Shown here: positions 39,916 to 51,519 of the stretch, piece by piece
Numbering within the stretch: the stretch's first letter is position 1
How the letters are laid out: every line of letters starts with the position of its first letter
Position numbers and translations under genes: made by a program
NCBI GenBank assembly: GCA_032173965.1
Contig: CM063289.1
Coordinates: forward strand, 30,174,690-30,238,689
Source of the DNA: Sitta carolinensis
Lineage: Eukaryota; Chordata; Aves; Passeriformes; Sittidae
Length of the DNA stretch: 64,000 nucleotides
Direction of reading: 5' to 3'
The notes under the pieces: model-generated
Seen by the model: only the letters and a program-made list of their open reading frames with translations
Databases searched by the model: none
Told to the model about the DNA's origin: nothing

Positions 39916-41545
39916 CCCCGAGCCTCGGGCTCTGCCCCGGGAAGGGAATCCGCCAGCCCCGGCTCCAGGAGGAGCCCCCGGGAGGGCGAGGGAAACCCGA
40001 CAGAGACAAGGAAAAAAAAAAGATAGAAAAGAATAAAAATGATGTCTTGGGGTAGGGGGTGGTGGTGGTGGGGTTTGGCTGCAGTGGGGCTGGAGCTGAG
40101 GGAAATAGGGATGAGCCCAGCCTGATGTGCTCGGGGTGCTCTTCCATGCCTGGGGTGCCCTTCTGAGCCCGGGGTGCCATCCCGTATCCAGGGTGCCATC
40201 CCATATCCAGGGTGCCCTCTCAAAGTGCCCAGGGTGCCCTTCTGAGCCCGGGGTGCCATCCCGTATCCAGGGTGCCATCCCATATCCAGGGTGCCCTCTT
40301 AATGTGCCCAGGGTGCCATCCCATATCCAGGGTGCCCTTCCAAAGTGCCCAGGGTGCCATCCCATATCCAGGTGCCCTCTCAAAGTGCCCAGGGTGCCAT
40401 CCCATATCCAGGGTGCCCTCTTAATGTATCCAGGGTGCCATCCCATATCCAGGGTGCCCTTCCAAAGTGCCCAGGGTGCCATCCCATAACCAGGGTGCCC
40501 TCTTAATGTGCCCAGGGTGCCATCCCATATCCAGGGTGCCCTCTCAAATTGCCCAGGGTGCTTTTCTATGCCCGGGGTGCCCTCTTGATGTGCCTGGGGT
40601 GCCATCCCATATCCAGGGTGCCTTCCTGATGTGCCCAGGGTGCTTTTCTATGCCTGGGGTGCCATCCCATATCCAGGGTGCCCTCCTGATGTGCCCAGGG
40701 TGCCCTTCTGAGCCCAGGGTGCCCTCTCAATGTGCCCACGGTGCCATCCCATATCCAAGGTGCCCTCTTGATGTATCCAGGGTGCCCTCCTGATGTGCCC
40801 AGGGTGCCATCCCATATCCAGGGCGCCCTTCTGAGCCCAGAGTGCCCTCCTGATGTGCCCATCCATATCCAGGGTGCCCATTCATATCCAGGATGCCCTC
40901 CCAATGTGCCCAGGGTGCCATCCCATATCCAAGATGCCCTCCTGATGTGCCCAGGGTGTCCTCCCACTGTCCCCAGGGTGCCATCCCATATCCAGGGTGC
41001 CCTCCTGATGTGCCCACCCTGTCCAGGGTGCCATCCCATATCCAGGGTGCCCTCCTGATGTGCCCACCCTGTGCAGGGTGCCATCCCATATCCAGGGTGC
41101 CCTCCTGATGTGCCCACCCTGTGCAGGGTGCCATCCCATATCCAGGGTGCCCTCCTGATGTGCCCACCCAGCCCAAGGTGCCCTCCCCAGAGCTCCCCCC
41201 ACTCTTTTATCCACAAGTGCCATTTAAAAGTTCCTGCTTTAACGAGCAAGCGAGGTTAATCGAGGCCTTTTGCCAGCAATGTTGTTGTATTTTTGGGATG
41301 TTAATTCTCACGTTTTTATGCTAAGATATATAATAATAATAATAATAATAAGTTATTTTCTGATATTGATGGAAAAATTATTTATACTTGGAGGTCTGAG
41401 AACCGAAATGCCCTCAAGCAGTTGGTCTGCACAAAAATCTTCTCTCAGCACCATTAACAGAATTGTTTGAAATTCGAGTGGGGTTTTTTTTTTGGGGTTA
41501 TGGTGTTCTTGTTTCGTGTTTTCTTTTTTTTTTTTTGAAATAAAG
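39916..41545 (+). other. GADD45A: GADD45A 3' UTR (inferred) with polyadenylation signal
   Basis: Unique AU-rich sequence at 41205-41545 (AAGTGCCATTTAAAAGTTCC, TTATTTATACTTGGAGGTC) resembles the AU-rich 3' UTR typical of GADD45A and ends with AATAAA at 41539-41544. An earlier AATAAA at 40032-40037 could give a short isoform ending before the minisatellite. Confidence 0.55.
40120..41190. repeat. Minisatellite of about 20/40 bp inside the GADD45A 3' UTR
   Basis: GGTGCCATCCCATATCCA, GGGTGCCCTCCTGATGTGC and CCAGGGTGCCCTTCTGAGCC alternate for about 1.07 kb. The right end has a 50-bp unit containing CCACCCTGTGCAGGGTGCC repeated four times. Confidence 0.95.
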
Positions 41546-41744
41546 TGTAAAAAATCAAACCTTTGGCCCAGGAAATTTGATTTCCTTACTGCAGGAGTGC
41601 ACAAGGGGCTGAGCAGCAGCTGCTTCCTCGTCCTGGCCACGGGCAAGGTCCTGTTGTGCAGCTCCAGTGTGGCTTCATTCCCAGCCCCTCCCAAGCAATT
41701 AAAAGCCAAAGCAGCCAATGTGCTGCAGGAAATGTTGGGGGATG

Positions 41745-43017
41745 TTATTTATTTATTTATTTCCTACCTGTTTTGATTGAATTTTGCCACAGAATGAGCG
41801 TTAAAAAAAAAAGGGGAAAAAATTTAAAAAGGGATAAAAAAATTTTAATAAAATAAAGCGGCTTTGCTGCTGAGGTTTCCATGAACCTGCAGCTCCTCCT
41901 TGGCAGGTGGGAAATCCCTGGAGGAGGAAAAGGTGCCCTGGGGTTTCCTTGGAGCTGCCAGTGCCAGGCTGCTCTTTGCTGGCATTTCTCTTGGGGCAGG
42001 AGAAGCCACCCCAGCACCCATGGGTGCAATGGTCTCACTTCTCCTTTCTGAAAAATCTACGAGGGCACACTCTGCATTTCCCCCAGATTTCACAATCTCT
42101 GCTCTTGCTGGTGAAGTGCAAACTGTAACCACAGCAGATTTCTTGTTCAAAATGGTGAATTTCCCAAAAAAAACCTCTGTGGGTGGAATGCTCTCAGGTT
42201 GGGGCAGTTGTGCTGGCTCAGCACCCTGCCACTGTTTTATTGGGAATAAAATATCCCCCCACCCCCAGGACATCCCTGCACAGGGAACAGGGCTCTCCAA
42301 CCAACCAAAAATTCCAATTTCTTCCCCAGATTCCTGGGAAAACAACAACCAATAGCACAAGGCTCCTTCCCCCTCCTGCAGCTGGGCACAGCTGGATTAA
42401 GCTGAATTTTTTTTTGAGCTCTGCCAAAGAGATTTGTTAAAGAAAGTTGATTTTTTTTTTAATCTGTATCAAAAGTGTGTCTATAATTTCACACAGAAAT
42501 GACAAATGTGCAAGGTGAATGACCAGTGGTTCATAAATCCTGCAAAGATCCTCCCAGAAATGCAGGGTTAGGGCAGATCCCTTCAGCTGCCTGCACAGAA
42601 TTTTCGATTTTTCCAGGACATTTTTCCAGGACTATTTCTGAACCCTTCAAAATTTATATAGAAATTAATACATAAATAATATATATTGTTAATATATAAG
42701 GTTTATATATCTACACACACACACACAGAGAAAGACTTTTTTTATTATGTGTATATATAAAATATATACTAGCTGAAAGGCCCTCCAATTATAAATGCAT
42801 AACCACCACAAGCTGGAGAGAATTTGGCATTTTTCCTGTTTAAAAATGATTTTTTTTTATATATAAAAATGAGTTCTGCCTGCCTGCACAGAACCCAGCT
42901 GGGATTGGGGAGTGAGGGCAGCTTTCCTCCAGCTCTGCCAGGGCACTTCCAACCTCCCATTCTTTTTTTCCATTTCTTGTGGGTGTGTTATTTTATACTA
43001 ACACAGGTTTTTTTATT

Positions 43018-43059
<42 letters not shown>

Positions 43060-43626
43060 CAGAATCCAAGCTGGAAATTCTGCTGTTTCAAAAAAGCAAG
43101 GAAAGCATTTCTGATTCCCAATTCTACCCTGGAAAAGCCCTGGGAAGAGAGGCCAGCAGGAGGAAGGCTGAGGCACAGCTCCCTGGAGCTCCCCAGCAGC
43201 TGCTACAATCATTTTGCAAGGTAGTTTTGGCTAGAAAATGCACTTGTAAGTGTGCCTGTGCACAAACTGCTGCTGCCAGCACACACACACACACAAAAAA
43301 ATTAAAAAAAAAAAAATCCACAATTTAAAAAAATGTAAACCCATCAGGTCTCTACAGCTTTGCTGGATCTGCAAAGCTCAGGAAACTTTGGTCGTGTTGG
43401 AGTTGGCAAATACCACCAGGACACCCCCAAAAAAATAAAAAAAAAATAAAAATAAAAAAAGCAGAGCCCCTGGAGCCCATTTTCTTGGGCAGGAAAACGG
43501 GATTGAGCTCCTGAGGGAGCCAGGGATCAGCAGGAATGCCTGGGGGAGCCCAGGGGGGGCAGGGCCCTGGGGAGTGCTGCTGGCAGGGGCTGGGCAGGAG
43601 GGGGAATCTCTCTCTCAGGATCAACC
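41745..43626 (-). other. GNG12: GNG12 3' UTR (inferred)
   Basis: AT-rich sequence following the GNG12 stop. Minus-strand AATAAA signals occur opposite the TTTATT runs at about 41750-41760 and 42236-42241. It contains a run of about 40 A at 43019-43058, a CA repeat and dispersed AT-rich stretches. The GADD45A and GNG12 3' ends would be about 200 bp apart. Confidence 0.5.
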
Positions 43627-43752
43627 CTATAACAAAATGCAGGTTTTCTTGTCCTTGAAGGGGTTCTCCGAGGCTGGGATGCCCATGAGCAGGGGATCCT
43701 TCTTGGCGTGCTCCTCACAGTACAGCATGAGGTCTGCAGAGGCTTTGGACAC
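43627..43752 (-). CDS. GNG12: GNG12 last coding exon
   Basis: Acceptor CCCTGCAG, then [38 protein letters not shown] and ILL, TAG at 43629-43627. The cysteine fourth from the end is the prenylation site. Confidence 0.96.
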   Translation of the reverse strand: MSKASADLMLYCEEHAKKDPLLMGIPASENPFKDKKTCILL

Positions 43753-44277
43753 CTGCAGGGCACGGGCAGGGGGGAGAATGAGCCCCAAATCCCCTGGGAA
43801 TGGGGTCAGAGTGCCGGGGGAAGGCAGTGGGGTGGGCAGGCACTCGTCCTGCACGGCTCTGTGAGGTTTGGTACCCAGGGGAGGAGGGGAGGGATGGAGC
43901 CGGGGTTCTCACAGGATGCTGGAAGCAAACAGGCTTCCCAGTGATTCCAGAGGGGGTTTTAATCCCTGCTGGAGTGACCCAAGGGGGAACAACTCCCCAC
44001 TGCCAGGGGCAGGGATTTGGGGCCACAGGGAGGGGATTTGTTTGGATTTGTGGAGCTTTGGGAGGGGGAAACGCCGAGCTGGGGGTGCACAGAGACACAA
44101 ATCCCACACTCTGTAATTCACTGTCCTGCAGCTGGGAGGGGAAAACGGGAGGAAGGAGGGGGAAGAGGGCTGGGCTCCCACCTTTATCCTCTCGATGGAG
44201 GCTTCTATCCTGAGCTGCTGCACGGTCCTGCGGGCCTGGGCGATGTTGTTGGTCGTGGTGGCTGTTTTGCCAGACAT
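43627..44277 (-). CDS. GNG12: GNG12, G-protein gamma-12 subunit
   Basis: Gamma subunit of heterotrimeric G proteins, which pairs with G-beta at the membrane (family knowledge). Coding exons are 44277-44182 and 43752-43627, giving 73 residues (human 72). It begins [20 protein letters not shown], then [20 protein letters not shown], and ends [12 protein letters not shown]. The C-terminal CaaX box CILL ends in leucine, predicting geranylgeranylation. The [13 protein letters not shown] block and RIK/VSK splice junction match GNG12; GNG7 has a different N-terminus. There is one extra threonine near residue 8 relative to human. Confidence 0.96.
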
Positions 44278-44298
44278 TTTCAGTGGAGCAGGGAAGTT
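44182..44298 (-). CDS. GNG12: GNG12 first coding exon with 5' UTR tail
   Basis: Acceptor CCAAGCAG, 21 nt of 5' UTR (44298-44278), ATG at 44277, 32 codons, donor GTGGGA after 44182. Ends in phase 0 after the RIK codon triplet. Confidence 0.93.
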
Positions 44299-44754
44299 CT
44301 GCTTGGAAAGACAAGGGAGGGGTTGTTATTCCAGGGTAACACAGTGCCCTGAACTGCTTTGAACACAGAGGCATCCACTAGACACTGCAAAAAGCGATTA
44401 AAAAAAATATCATGATTATTCTCTCCAATCAGCTAAACCCAGCTCTGGCAGTAAAACACACTCCATCCTTTGCTTTGGTTTCTTTGGCCAATTGATTCCC
44501 CCACATCTGCAGCTTCCCCTGGGGTTCCAGGGCTCCCAGAGTGTGCTGGGAAGCCACAACTTCCCCATGAGCTGCACCAAAGCCCTGAGCCCAGCAGGGA
44601 TGGAAAACTGGGCTTGGAAAACTTCTCTGAGCCCATGCAGTCCAACCATGCCCAGCACTGCCAGGGCCACGTGTGCCCAAGTGCCACATCCATCTTCCAA
44701 TCCCTGCAGGGATGGGCACTCCTGGGCAGCTGTGGGATGGAAAAAACCAACATC

Positions 44755-45075
44755 TCCCTGGGGATATCCTATCTGGGGAGAAATCACTTCCATGGGGAGG
44801 AGATCGTATTTGGGAAGAAATCATATCCTTTGGGGTATTATATCTGGGGAGAAATCCCATCCCTGGGGAGATCATATCTGGGGAAAAATCCCATCCCTGG
44901 GGATATCATATTTGGGGAGAAATCCCATCCCTGGGGATATCATATTTGGGGAGAAATCCCATCCCTGGGGAATCATATTGGGGAAAAATCCCATCCTGGG
45001 GGATATCATATATTTGGGGAGAAGTCCCATCCTTGGGGATATCCTGTCTGGGGAGAAATCCCATCCCTGGCTGAT
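44755..45075. repeat. Minisatellite of about 33 bp
   Basis: GGGGATATCATATTTGGGGA plus GAAATCCCATCCCT, about 10 copies, directly followed by a CR1 fragment. It lies in GNG12 intron sequence. Confidence 0.94.
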
Positions 45076-45195
45076 CCAGCACCCTGGCTGGACCCTGGGG
45101 CTGGGACAGTGGGAGGGGTCCCTGCCATGGCAGGGCTGGCACTGGGTGGGATTGAAGCTTCTTTCCAACCCAAACCAGTCTGGGATTCCAAATTA
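45076..45195 (+). mobile_element. CR1 LINE 3' fragment
   Basis: GACAGTGGGAGGGGTCCCTG, CCATGGCAGGGCTGGCACTG, TTCTTTCCAACCCAAACCAG. Confidence 0.75.
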
Positions 45196-45549
45196 TTCCT
45201 GCTGCAGGAGTTCAGGGCAGGCCTGGCCGTGTGCCAGCCCCAGCAGGCTGAGCCCAGCTCCAGCAGGAGAGCCCCATGGAGCTGGAGCCCAAGGCAGCTC
45301 CTTGACCTTTCTGGGTGCTGCCTGAGCAGCTCCTGCAGGATTCAGGTTTCTCCCAGCCAGGGGGACAGCATTATCCAGCTCTGAGCCCCTCTTTGGGGGG
45401 ATAGACCTTGGGAAAGCTTTGGGCAGAGCAATTCCCCAGGGGAGGAAATGCCTGCCCAGGCCCAGGAGGAGGGAGGGATGTTCACTCCTCGTGGTTGGGG
45501 TCACTAAAAAGTGATTTCCTGCAGGAAAAGGGGAGATCATCCTCCTGCA

Positions 45550-45790
45550 CATCCAGGGGTGCTCCCAGCCCCGGTGTCCAGCCTGGCCTGGGACACTCCA
45601 GGGATCCAGGGGCAGCTCCAGCTGCTCTGGCAATTCCAGCCCAGCCTCTCCTCACCCTCACAGGGAACAATTCCTGCCCAAGATCCCAAAATTCCTGCCC
45701 TCTGGAAGCCATTCCCTGGGTCCTGTCCCTCCATCCTTTGTCCCCAGCTCTCCTGGAGCCTCTTTAGGTGAAAAATGACATTTCCAAGCA
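45550..45790 (-). mobile_element. CR1-type LINE fragment, reverse orientation
   Basis: CCAGCCTGGCCTGGGACACT, CCAGGGATCCAGGGGCAGCT and CATCCTTTGTCCCCAGCTCT, the same family as the 33.1/37.6 kb pair. Confidence 0.75.
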
Positions 45791-45969
45791 GGAACTCCAC
45801 GGGGAGCTCCAAAGCCCTCATCCCTGGAGCTGTTCCACATGGACACAAAATCCCAGATCCACCACAAACTGAGCCCCAACTCCCAGCCCAGGCCCTGCAG
45901 TTTTCCCTTTACAACATTCAAGAGCTGCAGCTTGAAAAACCCAACCCAAAGCCATTCATTTTTATCTAG

Positions 45970-48555
45970 TAATTTCCTCTGAGAGGACAGTTCAGGAGCT
46001 GCTGATTGCTGTGATTTTTTCTAAAAAAAAAAAAGGTTAAAAAAGTTGCAAAATTAAAAGATAAAGCATTATCCTCTCATTTAATTGGGGAAAGGCCACG
46101 CTGAGCCTTCCCTCCCTCAGCCCCAAACCCCTTTTGCCACTGGAGCTGTTTGATTCCCTGGATCCCTTCCCACCCTCCATGGATTGACCTCCTTAGGAAA
46201 GTTCCAGTGCTTATTTTCCCAGCTGCTTAGCTTTGTTAATAAATGAGATGTTTGGGGTGAGAGGAAAAAAAAAAAAAAACAAAACAAAACAAACCCAAAC
46301 CGTAAGATTTGAAAATTAAATTGCTGCATTTGCCCATCTCCAAACAAACACTGGCTTTAACTGCCCTCCTAAGATTACTAAATCTCTTCTGCAGGGAGAT
46401 TTACAACAACTAGGTCAGCTCCCAATAAATCTGTTTTCCCTCCCAGTTCCTGGCAACGGATCCGAGCTGCTGCAGCCATGGGATTTCTCCCAGGGCACCC
46501 TGGACTTCCAGATTTAAACTGGAGGTGTCAGAATCCTGCAGAATTTGGGGGGTTCGGAACCCTGGGCAGGGTTTTCTGGGGCAGGAGGATCTCCCAGGAG
46601 TTGTTCCCTGAAGGAAGGACCCCTCTGCTGGAGAGGGCACAGCTGGGATTTTTAGGGAAAAAAAAAAAAATCCCAACCCTTTCCCTGTGGGATCTCTCCC
46701 AGTGTTCCCAGCACTCCCAGTCCCAGCTCCTCCTTCTGGGCTAAAAACACGAAAAAACCAACCCCTGAGAAGTTCTCCAGTCACCTCCTGAACCCAGGCC
46801 TGGCTGGGACAGGGCTGGGAGCAGCTGGCACAGAGGGCTGGGATTTAAAGTCCTTTCCAGCTCAAAGCATTCCAGGATTTTCTCCTGCTGCCTGTGGTGC
46901 CAGCCTGGGTGTGACAAAGCTGAGCAGGACCTGGGCTGGTGGGACAGAGACTCCCCAAGCCCAGAGCAGCTGCAGGCAAGGCTGGGAGCCTCCCTTGGGT
47001 CTGATCCACAGCCTAAAACCAGGAAAAAAAAAATAGGATCAGACCCTCCCCTGGCCACCCCTCTCTGTCCCAGGCTGCTCCAAACCCATCCCTGGACACT
47101 TCCAGGCATCCAGGGCCTCACCACCCTCCCCAGGAAGAATTTCTTCCTCATTTACCCATGGAAAAATGAGATTTCTCCTGCAGAGGAGGATTCCCAGCAG
47201 CTGCACTTTGTCAGGGAAAGACAAAAACCCGAGGAAAAACTTCCTGCAGCCACACACCTGCACTTTTTTTTCCTTCTTGAAACGCCTGCAAACAGGTGGA
47301 GCTGCCCCTGGTGCACAAAAAGCCCAATTTCCCCAAGCCTTGCCCTATTTCTCTCCTCAGGCTTTAGGTAAGGAGGTTGCCATGCAGCAGATCCTGGATC
47401 TGCCTGGGCTGGCTGCCAGAGCCCAGCTCCAGTGGGATAATTAAACTCTGGACTGCCTTATTTACCCTTTTAGATGCAGGACTTGTGAAGCACCTGCTGA
47501 GTGCAAGGTAATTAAATCAGCAGGGCTGGGGATCTGCTGGAAATCCCAGCAGCTCTGCCTGGCAAACAGCTCCCAGTTTGCTCCAGTTGTGCAAAGCCAG
47601 CTCACACTGGAGCAGCAAAGCCTGGCTGGCAGCAGGATAAAGGCTCAGAGGTGGCTTGGAACTGTTTCTCTTGAAATAAAGCAGATTTTGAGGTGAAGAA
47701 CTCAAAACTCGGGCACAACACAAAGCAACAGCAGCGTCCAGAACAGCACCTACAGGAGTAACCAGCCCCTGGTTTGCCAGGGCAGGGATCCCAAGTTCCA
47801 GCTCTCCTGTAAATGCAGCTCTCCAAGGTTTTGGTGCTTTAAAAGGGAGAGGTTTCTCCTCTCTTCCCAGAGTTATTGCTGGGGAACAGGGAGCAGGGAG
47901 GTGGAAAGGCTCCTGTGCCAAACTCACTGAGGGAAGGGCAGGGAAAGAAGGATGTGGGGTGTTCCAAATATTCCCAGTGCCCCTGTTGCACCCTGCAGGG
48001 CTGTGGGTGGGAGGGAGCACCCCAGGGAGTCACTGCTGCTTAAAGGGAGCCCATGCTGGAGCAGATCCAGCCTGGAAATGTTTGGATGCTGCTGCCTGAT
48101 AAAGCAGAAACAAACAGCACCATGGGAATGATCCCACTTCTCACCAAAACACAGGAAGAGGGGGAGAAAAGAGGGAAAGGAGCAGCTGGAAAAATTCTGA
48201 GCTGCTGCTCCCAGCTTGTTCTCTGTTAAAGTTCAGTAATTCCACCACAAGTGCTGCAGGTTTCCAAGGGACACCATTCCCAGCCCTGCAAATTCCCAGG
48301 AGTTTGGAGCTGGAGCTGGTTTGTCACCACCACTAACAGAGGCTCTGACAGCAAAACCATCCTCCTCCCTGGCATCCCTCTGCCTTCCCTGCCAACAATT
48401 TGGGAACACCAAAACTGGTGCCAAATTGGGCTGGAACACCAGCAAACCCCAAATCCCAAATCCAGCTGCTGCCTCCTCTTAGAGACTCACACTCCCCAGA
48501 GCTCCCAGGAAAAAAAAAAATAATAATAAAATTGTGCTTCTGAAAATGCAGAAGG
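45970..48555. other. GNG12 5' intron, mostly unique sequence
   Basis: A CR1 piece is present at about 47050-47160 (reverse). 46190-46440 is repeat-free AT-rich sequence with no coding potential recognised. Confidence 0.45.
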
Positions 48556-48559
48556 AAGA

Positions 48560-49140
48560 AGAGTGACACCAGGGGTTCCAGGGGTTCTCTGCAGCTTTCC
48601 ACGGGTTCTCTGGAGGTTTCCATGGATTCTCTGGAAGTTTCCATGGGTTCTCTGAAAGTTTCCATGGGTTCTCTGAAAGTTTCCATGGGTTCTCTGGAAG
48701 TTTCCAGGGGTTCTCTGCAGGTTTCCAGGACTTCTCTGGAGGTTTCCATGGGTTCCCTGGAGGTTTCCATGGATTCTCTGGAGGTTTCCATGGATTCTCT
48801 GCAGGTTTCCAAGGGTTCTCTGGAGGGATCCATGGATTCTCTGCAAGTTTCCATGGGTTCCCTGGAGGTTTCCATGGGTTCTCTGCAGGTTTCCAGGGGT
48901 TCTCTGCAGGCTTCCATGGATTCTCTGGAAGTTTCCAGGGGTTCTCCGGAGGGATCCATGGATTCTTTGGAAGTTTCCATGGGTTCTCTGCAGGTTTCCA
49001 GGGGTTCTCTGGAGGTTTCCATGGATTCTCTGGAAGTTTCCATGGGTTCTCTGGAAGTTTCCAGGGGTTCTCCAGAGGGCTCCATGGATTCTCTCTGGAG
49101 GTTTCCATGGGTTCTCTGGAGGTTTCCATGGATTCTCTGC
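48560..49140. repeat. 21-bp minisatellite, about 27 copies
   Basis: GGTTTCCATGGATTCTCTGGA and variants. The period of 21 gives long seven-residue-periodic open frames in several frames on both strands (for example SMGSLEV on plus, REPMETS on minus). Confidence 0.96.
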
Positions 49141-49149
49141 ACGTGCTGC

Positions 49150-50990
49150 TGCCCCAGGAGCTCGGGGGGCCGGACAGGAGCTGGTTGGGACTTGAATGCT
49201 TGAGGTTTGGTTTTCCTGCAGGGCAGCCCTGGGAGCTCAGGAGCAGGTTTGTCCTGACTTGCAGAGCCTGAAAACGCTCCCAGTCCCAGGCAGGAGGGGC
49301 AGGAGCAGAGAGCTCAGTTCTGAGAGTGCACTGGAGCACAACAGAGAAAAACAACCCCACAGGAGCATCACAAAGAAGCTGCAGCTGTGACACCCCCTCG
49401 CTGTGAGTGCTGATTTTTTTAGGCCTCCAAGGAAGAATCTGCTGCAGGAATCTCGGTGTGCCTGGCTCTGCTTGCAGCCCAAGTGCTGCAGAGGATGTGG
49501 GGGCTCACTGAGAGCTGCTGTGTCCCCTCAGCTCCTGCAGAGCAGCACCTGGGACACCCCTGGGCACGAGGTGACCCAAAGGAGGGGCAGGGGAGGCACA
49601 GAGCCCTGACAGCAGCAGCAGCTGGCAGAAAGGAGCAGCCAAGGGGTGCCCCTGCCCTCCTGAAACCCAACTGGCCCTGGGGGTGCTGCTTCTGCCCCAG
49701 CACTGCCAGCCAGGCTGAGGGAGGTGCCTTGCCCTGGCAGGTGATGCCTGAGGTGTAGCTTTTACATTTTTCACATTCTGGCTGGTTTAGGGGGTAGTTC
49801 TGAATTTCATATCAGGTGCTACTGAGCTCTCCACACAGCAGGGAGACAAAACAATTCCTGCTCCAGCTTGGCACCAAGGACAGCCAAACTTCAAATTTCA
49901 ATACAAATTTCAGGCCCAGGAACAAACCCAAGGGTGAAGTGAGAAGGGAAACCCAGGAGGCTGGAGCTCCATGGGCTGGAGCTGGAATTGCACAATGAAC
50001 TCCAATGTGCTGCTGGAGCAGAACTGATCCCAGTGTGACCCTCGTGCTCAGCCCCCATTGTGGGACCAGGCTGGGCTCACCTTGGCTGGCACCAGGGAGG
50101 GTTTAATAAATCATAAATCATAAATCATAAATCCCAGCTTTATCCTTGGGCTCTGCTGGGCTCTGCCAGCCCCCAGAAGGTACCAGAGGATTTTAGGAAG
50201 GACTTGGGAAGCCTGGCTGCCCATTCCCAGGGAAGGGCAGGCTCCATGCCCTCCTCCAAAGCAAACCCTGCTGCTCTCCTGCACCCTCTGGCCCAGCTGC
50301 CACCTTAATTGGGGAGCCCTGGGATGAGGCAGGCAGGTCCCACCCCCCTCCTGCTCCAACCGGTTGTCCTGCTGGCAGGAGGAAGGAGATCCCAGCCCAG
50401 CAGCAGGGGCAGAGCTGCTCCCTGCTCGGGACATGCAGCCAGCCTGGTTTTTTCCAGAGCTGGGAGCAGCCCAAGGGAAAGCCCAGGGCTCTGCTGGCCC
50501 AGTGTGGGGCCGTGCTGACACCCAGTGGAAGCACCAGGGCTGGAATCTTTTCTGTGCTGCCAAAGAGGGTGGAAAATGAAGCTGGGCAGCAGGAGAACAC
50601 CCCGAGCCAGCACACCTGGCTTTAAAAGAGTAAATAGACCAGGGGTTAGGGATGCTTTGGGGGATTTTCTCTTTTTATGGGGCTGCTGGGCCATCCCTAG
50701 AAGGGTCCAAGGCTGGGCTGGAGCAGCCTGGGACAGTGGGAAGGGTCCCTGCCCACGTCTGAGGCTCATCCCAACCCCAACCCCTCTGGAATTTCACAAT
50801 CCTTATTCCCCACACAACGAGCAGAGAGACGAGGGCAGTAATTCCCCAGATTTCCCACTCCTGCACTCTGCAGACTGAACACAAACTTGCCAGGAAAAAT
50901 CCTCCACGAGCTCCCTGCTGCCTCCATGGGGATCCAGTGGCCACGAGGATTTTTCCACACCTTCCCCAAACTAAGCTTAAAGCAGCAGCT
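49150..50990. other. GNG12 5' intron, no gene recognised
   Basis: Mixed-composition sequence with a CR1 end at about 50690-50800 and a short AAATCATAAATC run near 50105-50135. Confidence 0.45.
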
Positions 50991-51019
50991 CCCTGGTTCC
51001 TGGCAGGTGAGAAGGGCTG

Positions 51020-51515
51020 GATTTTTTAACAGGATGGATTATTAAACAGACCTGGATTTTTAAATAAGAGTGGATTTTTAAAGAGACCTGGATTTTTAAA
51101 TAAGAGTGGATTTTTAAAGAGACCTGGATTTTTAAATAAGAGTGGATTTTTAAACAGACCTGGATTTTTAAATAAGAGTGGATCTTTAGACAGGATGGAT
51201 TTTAAACAGGACGGAATTGTAACAGGATGGATTTTTAAACAAGACTGGATTTTTAAATAAGACTGGATTTTTTTAACAGGATAGATCTTTAAACAAGACT
51301 GGATTTATAAATAAGACTGGATTTTTAAACAAGACTGGATTTTTTAACAGGATAGATCTTTAAACAAGACTGGATTTATAAATAAGACTGGATTTTTAAA
51401 CAAGACTGGATTTTTAAATAAGACTGGATTTTTTAACAGGATGGATCTTTAAACAGGACTGGATTTATAAATAAGACTGGATTTTTAAACAAGACTGGAT
51501 CTTCAAACAGGACTC
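51020..51515. repeat. Minisatellite of about 18/36 bp
   Basis: TGGATTTTTAAATAAGAGTG, GACTGGATTTTTAAACAAGA and TTTTTTAACAGGATAGATCT variants, about 25 copies. Two blocks of about 60 bp at 51285-51405 are near-identical. Confidence 0.93.
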
Positions 51516-51519
51516 AAGT

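Noticed and set aside
44182..44277. GNG7 as the identity of the gamma subunit
   Set aside because: The N-terminus MSGKTA...[13 protein letters not shown] and the neighbouring GADD45A fit GNG12; GNG7 has a shorter MSATNN start and LVEQL.
48479..49393. 304-residue minus-strand open frame (ENPWKLP repeats)
   Set aside because: It follows from a 21-bp tandem array that cannot produce stops. Other frames and the opposite strand are equally open.
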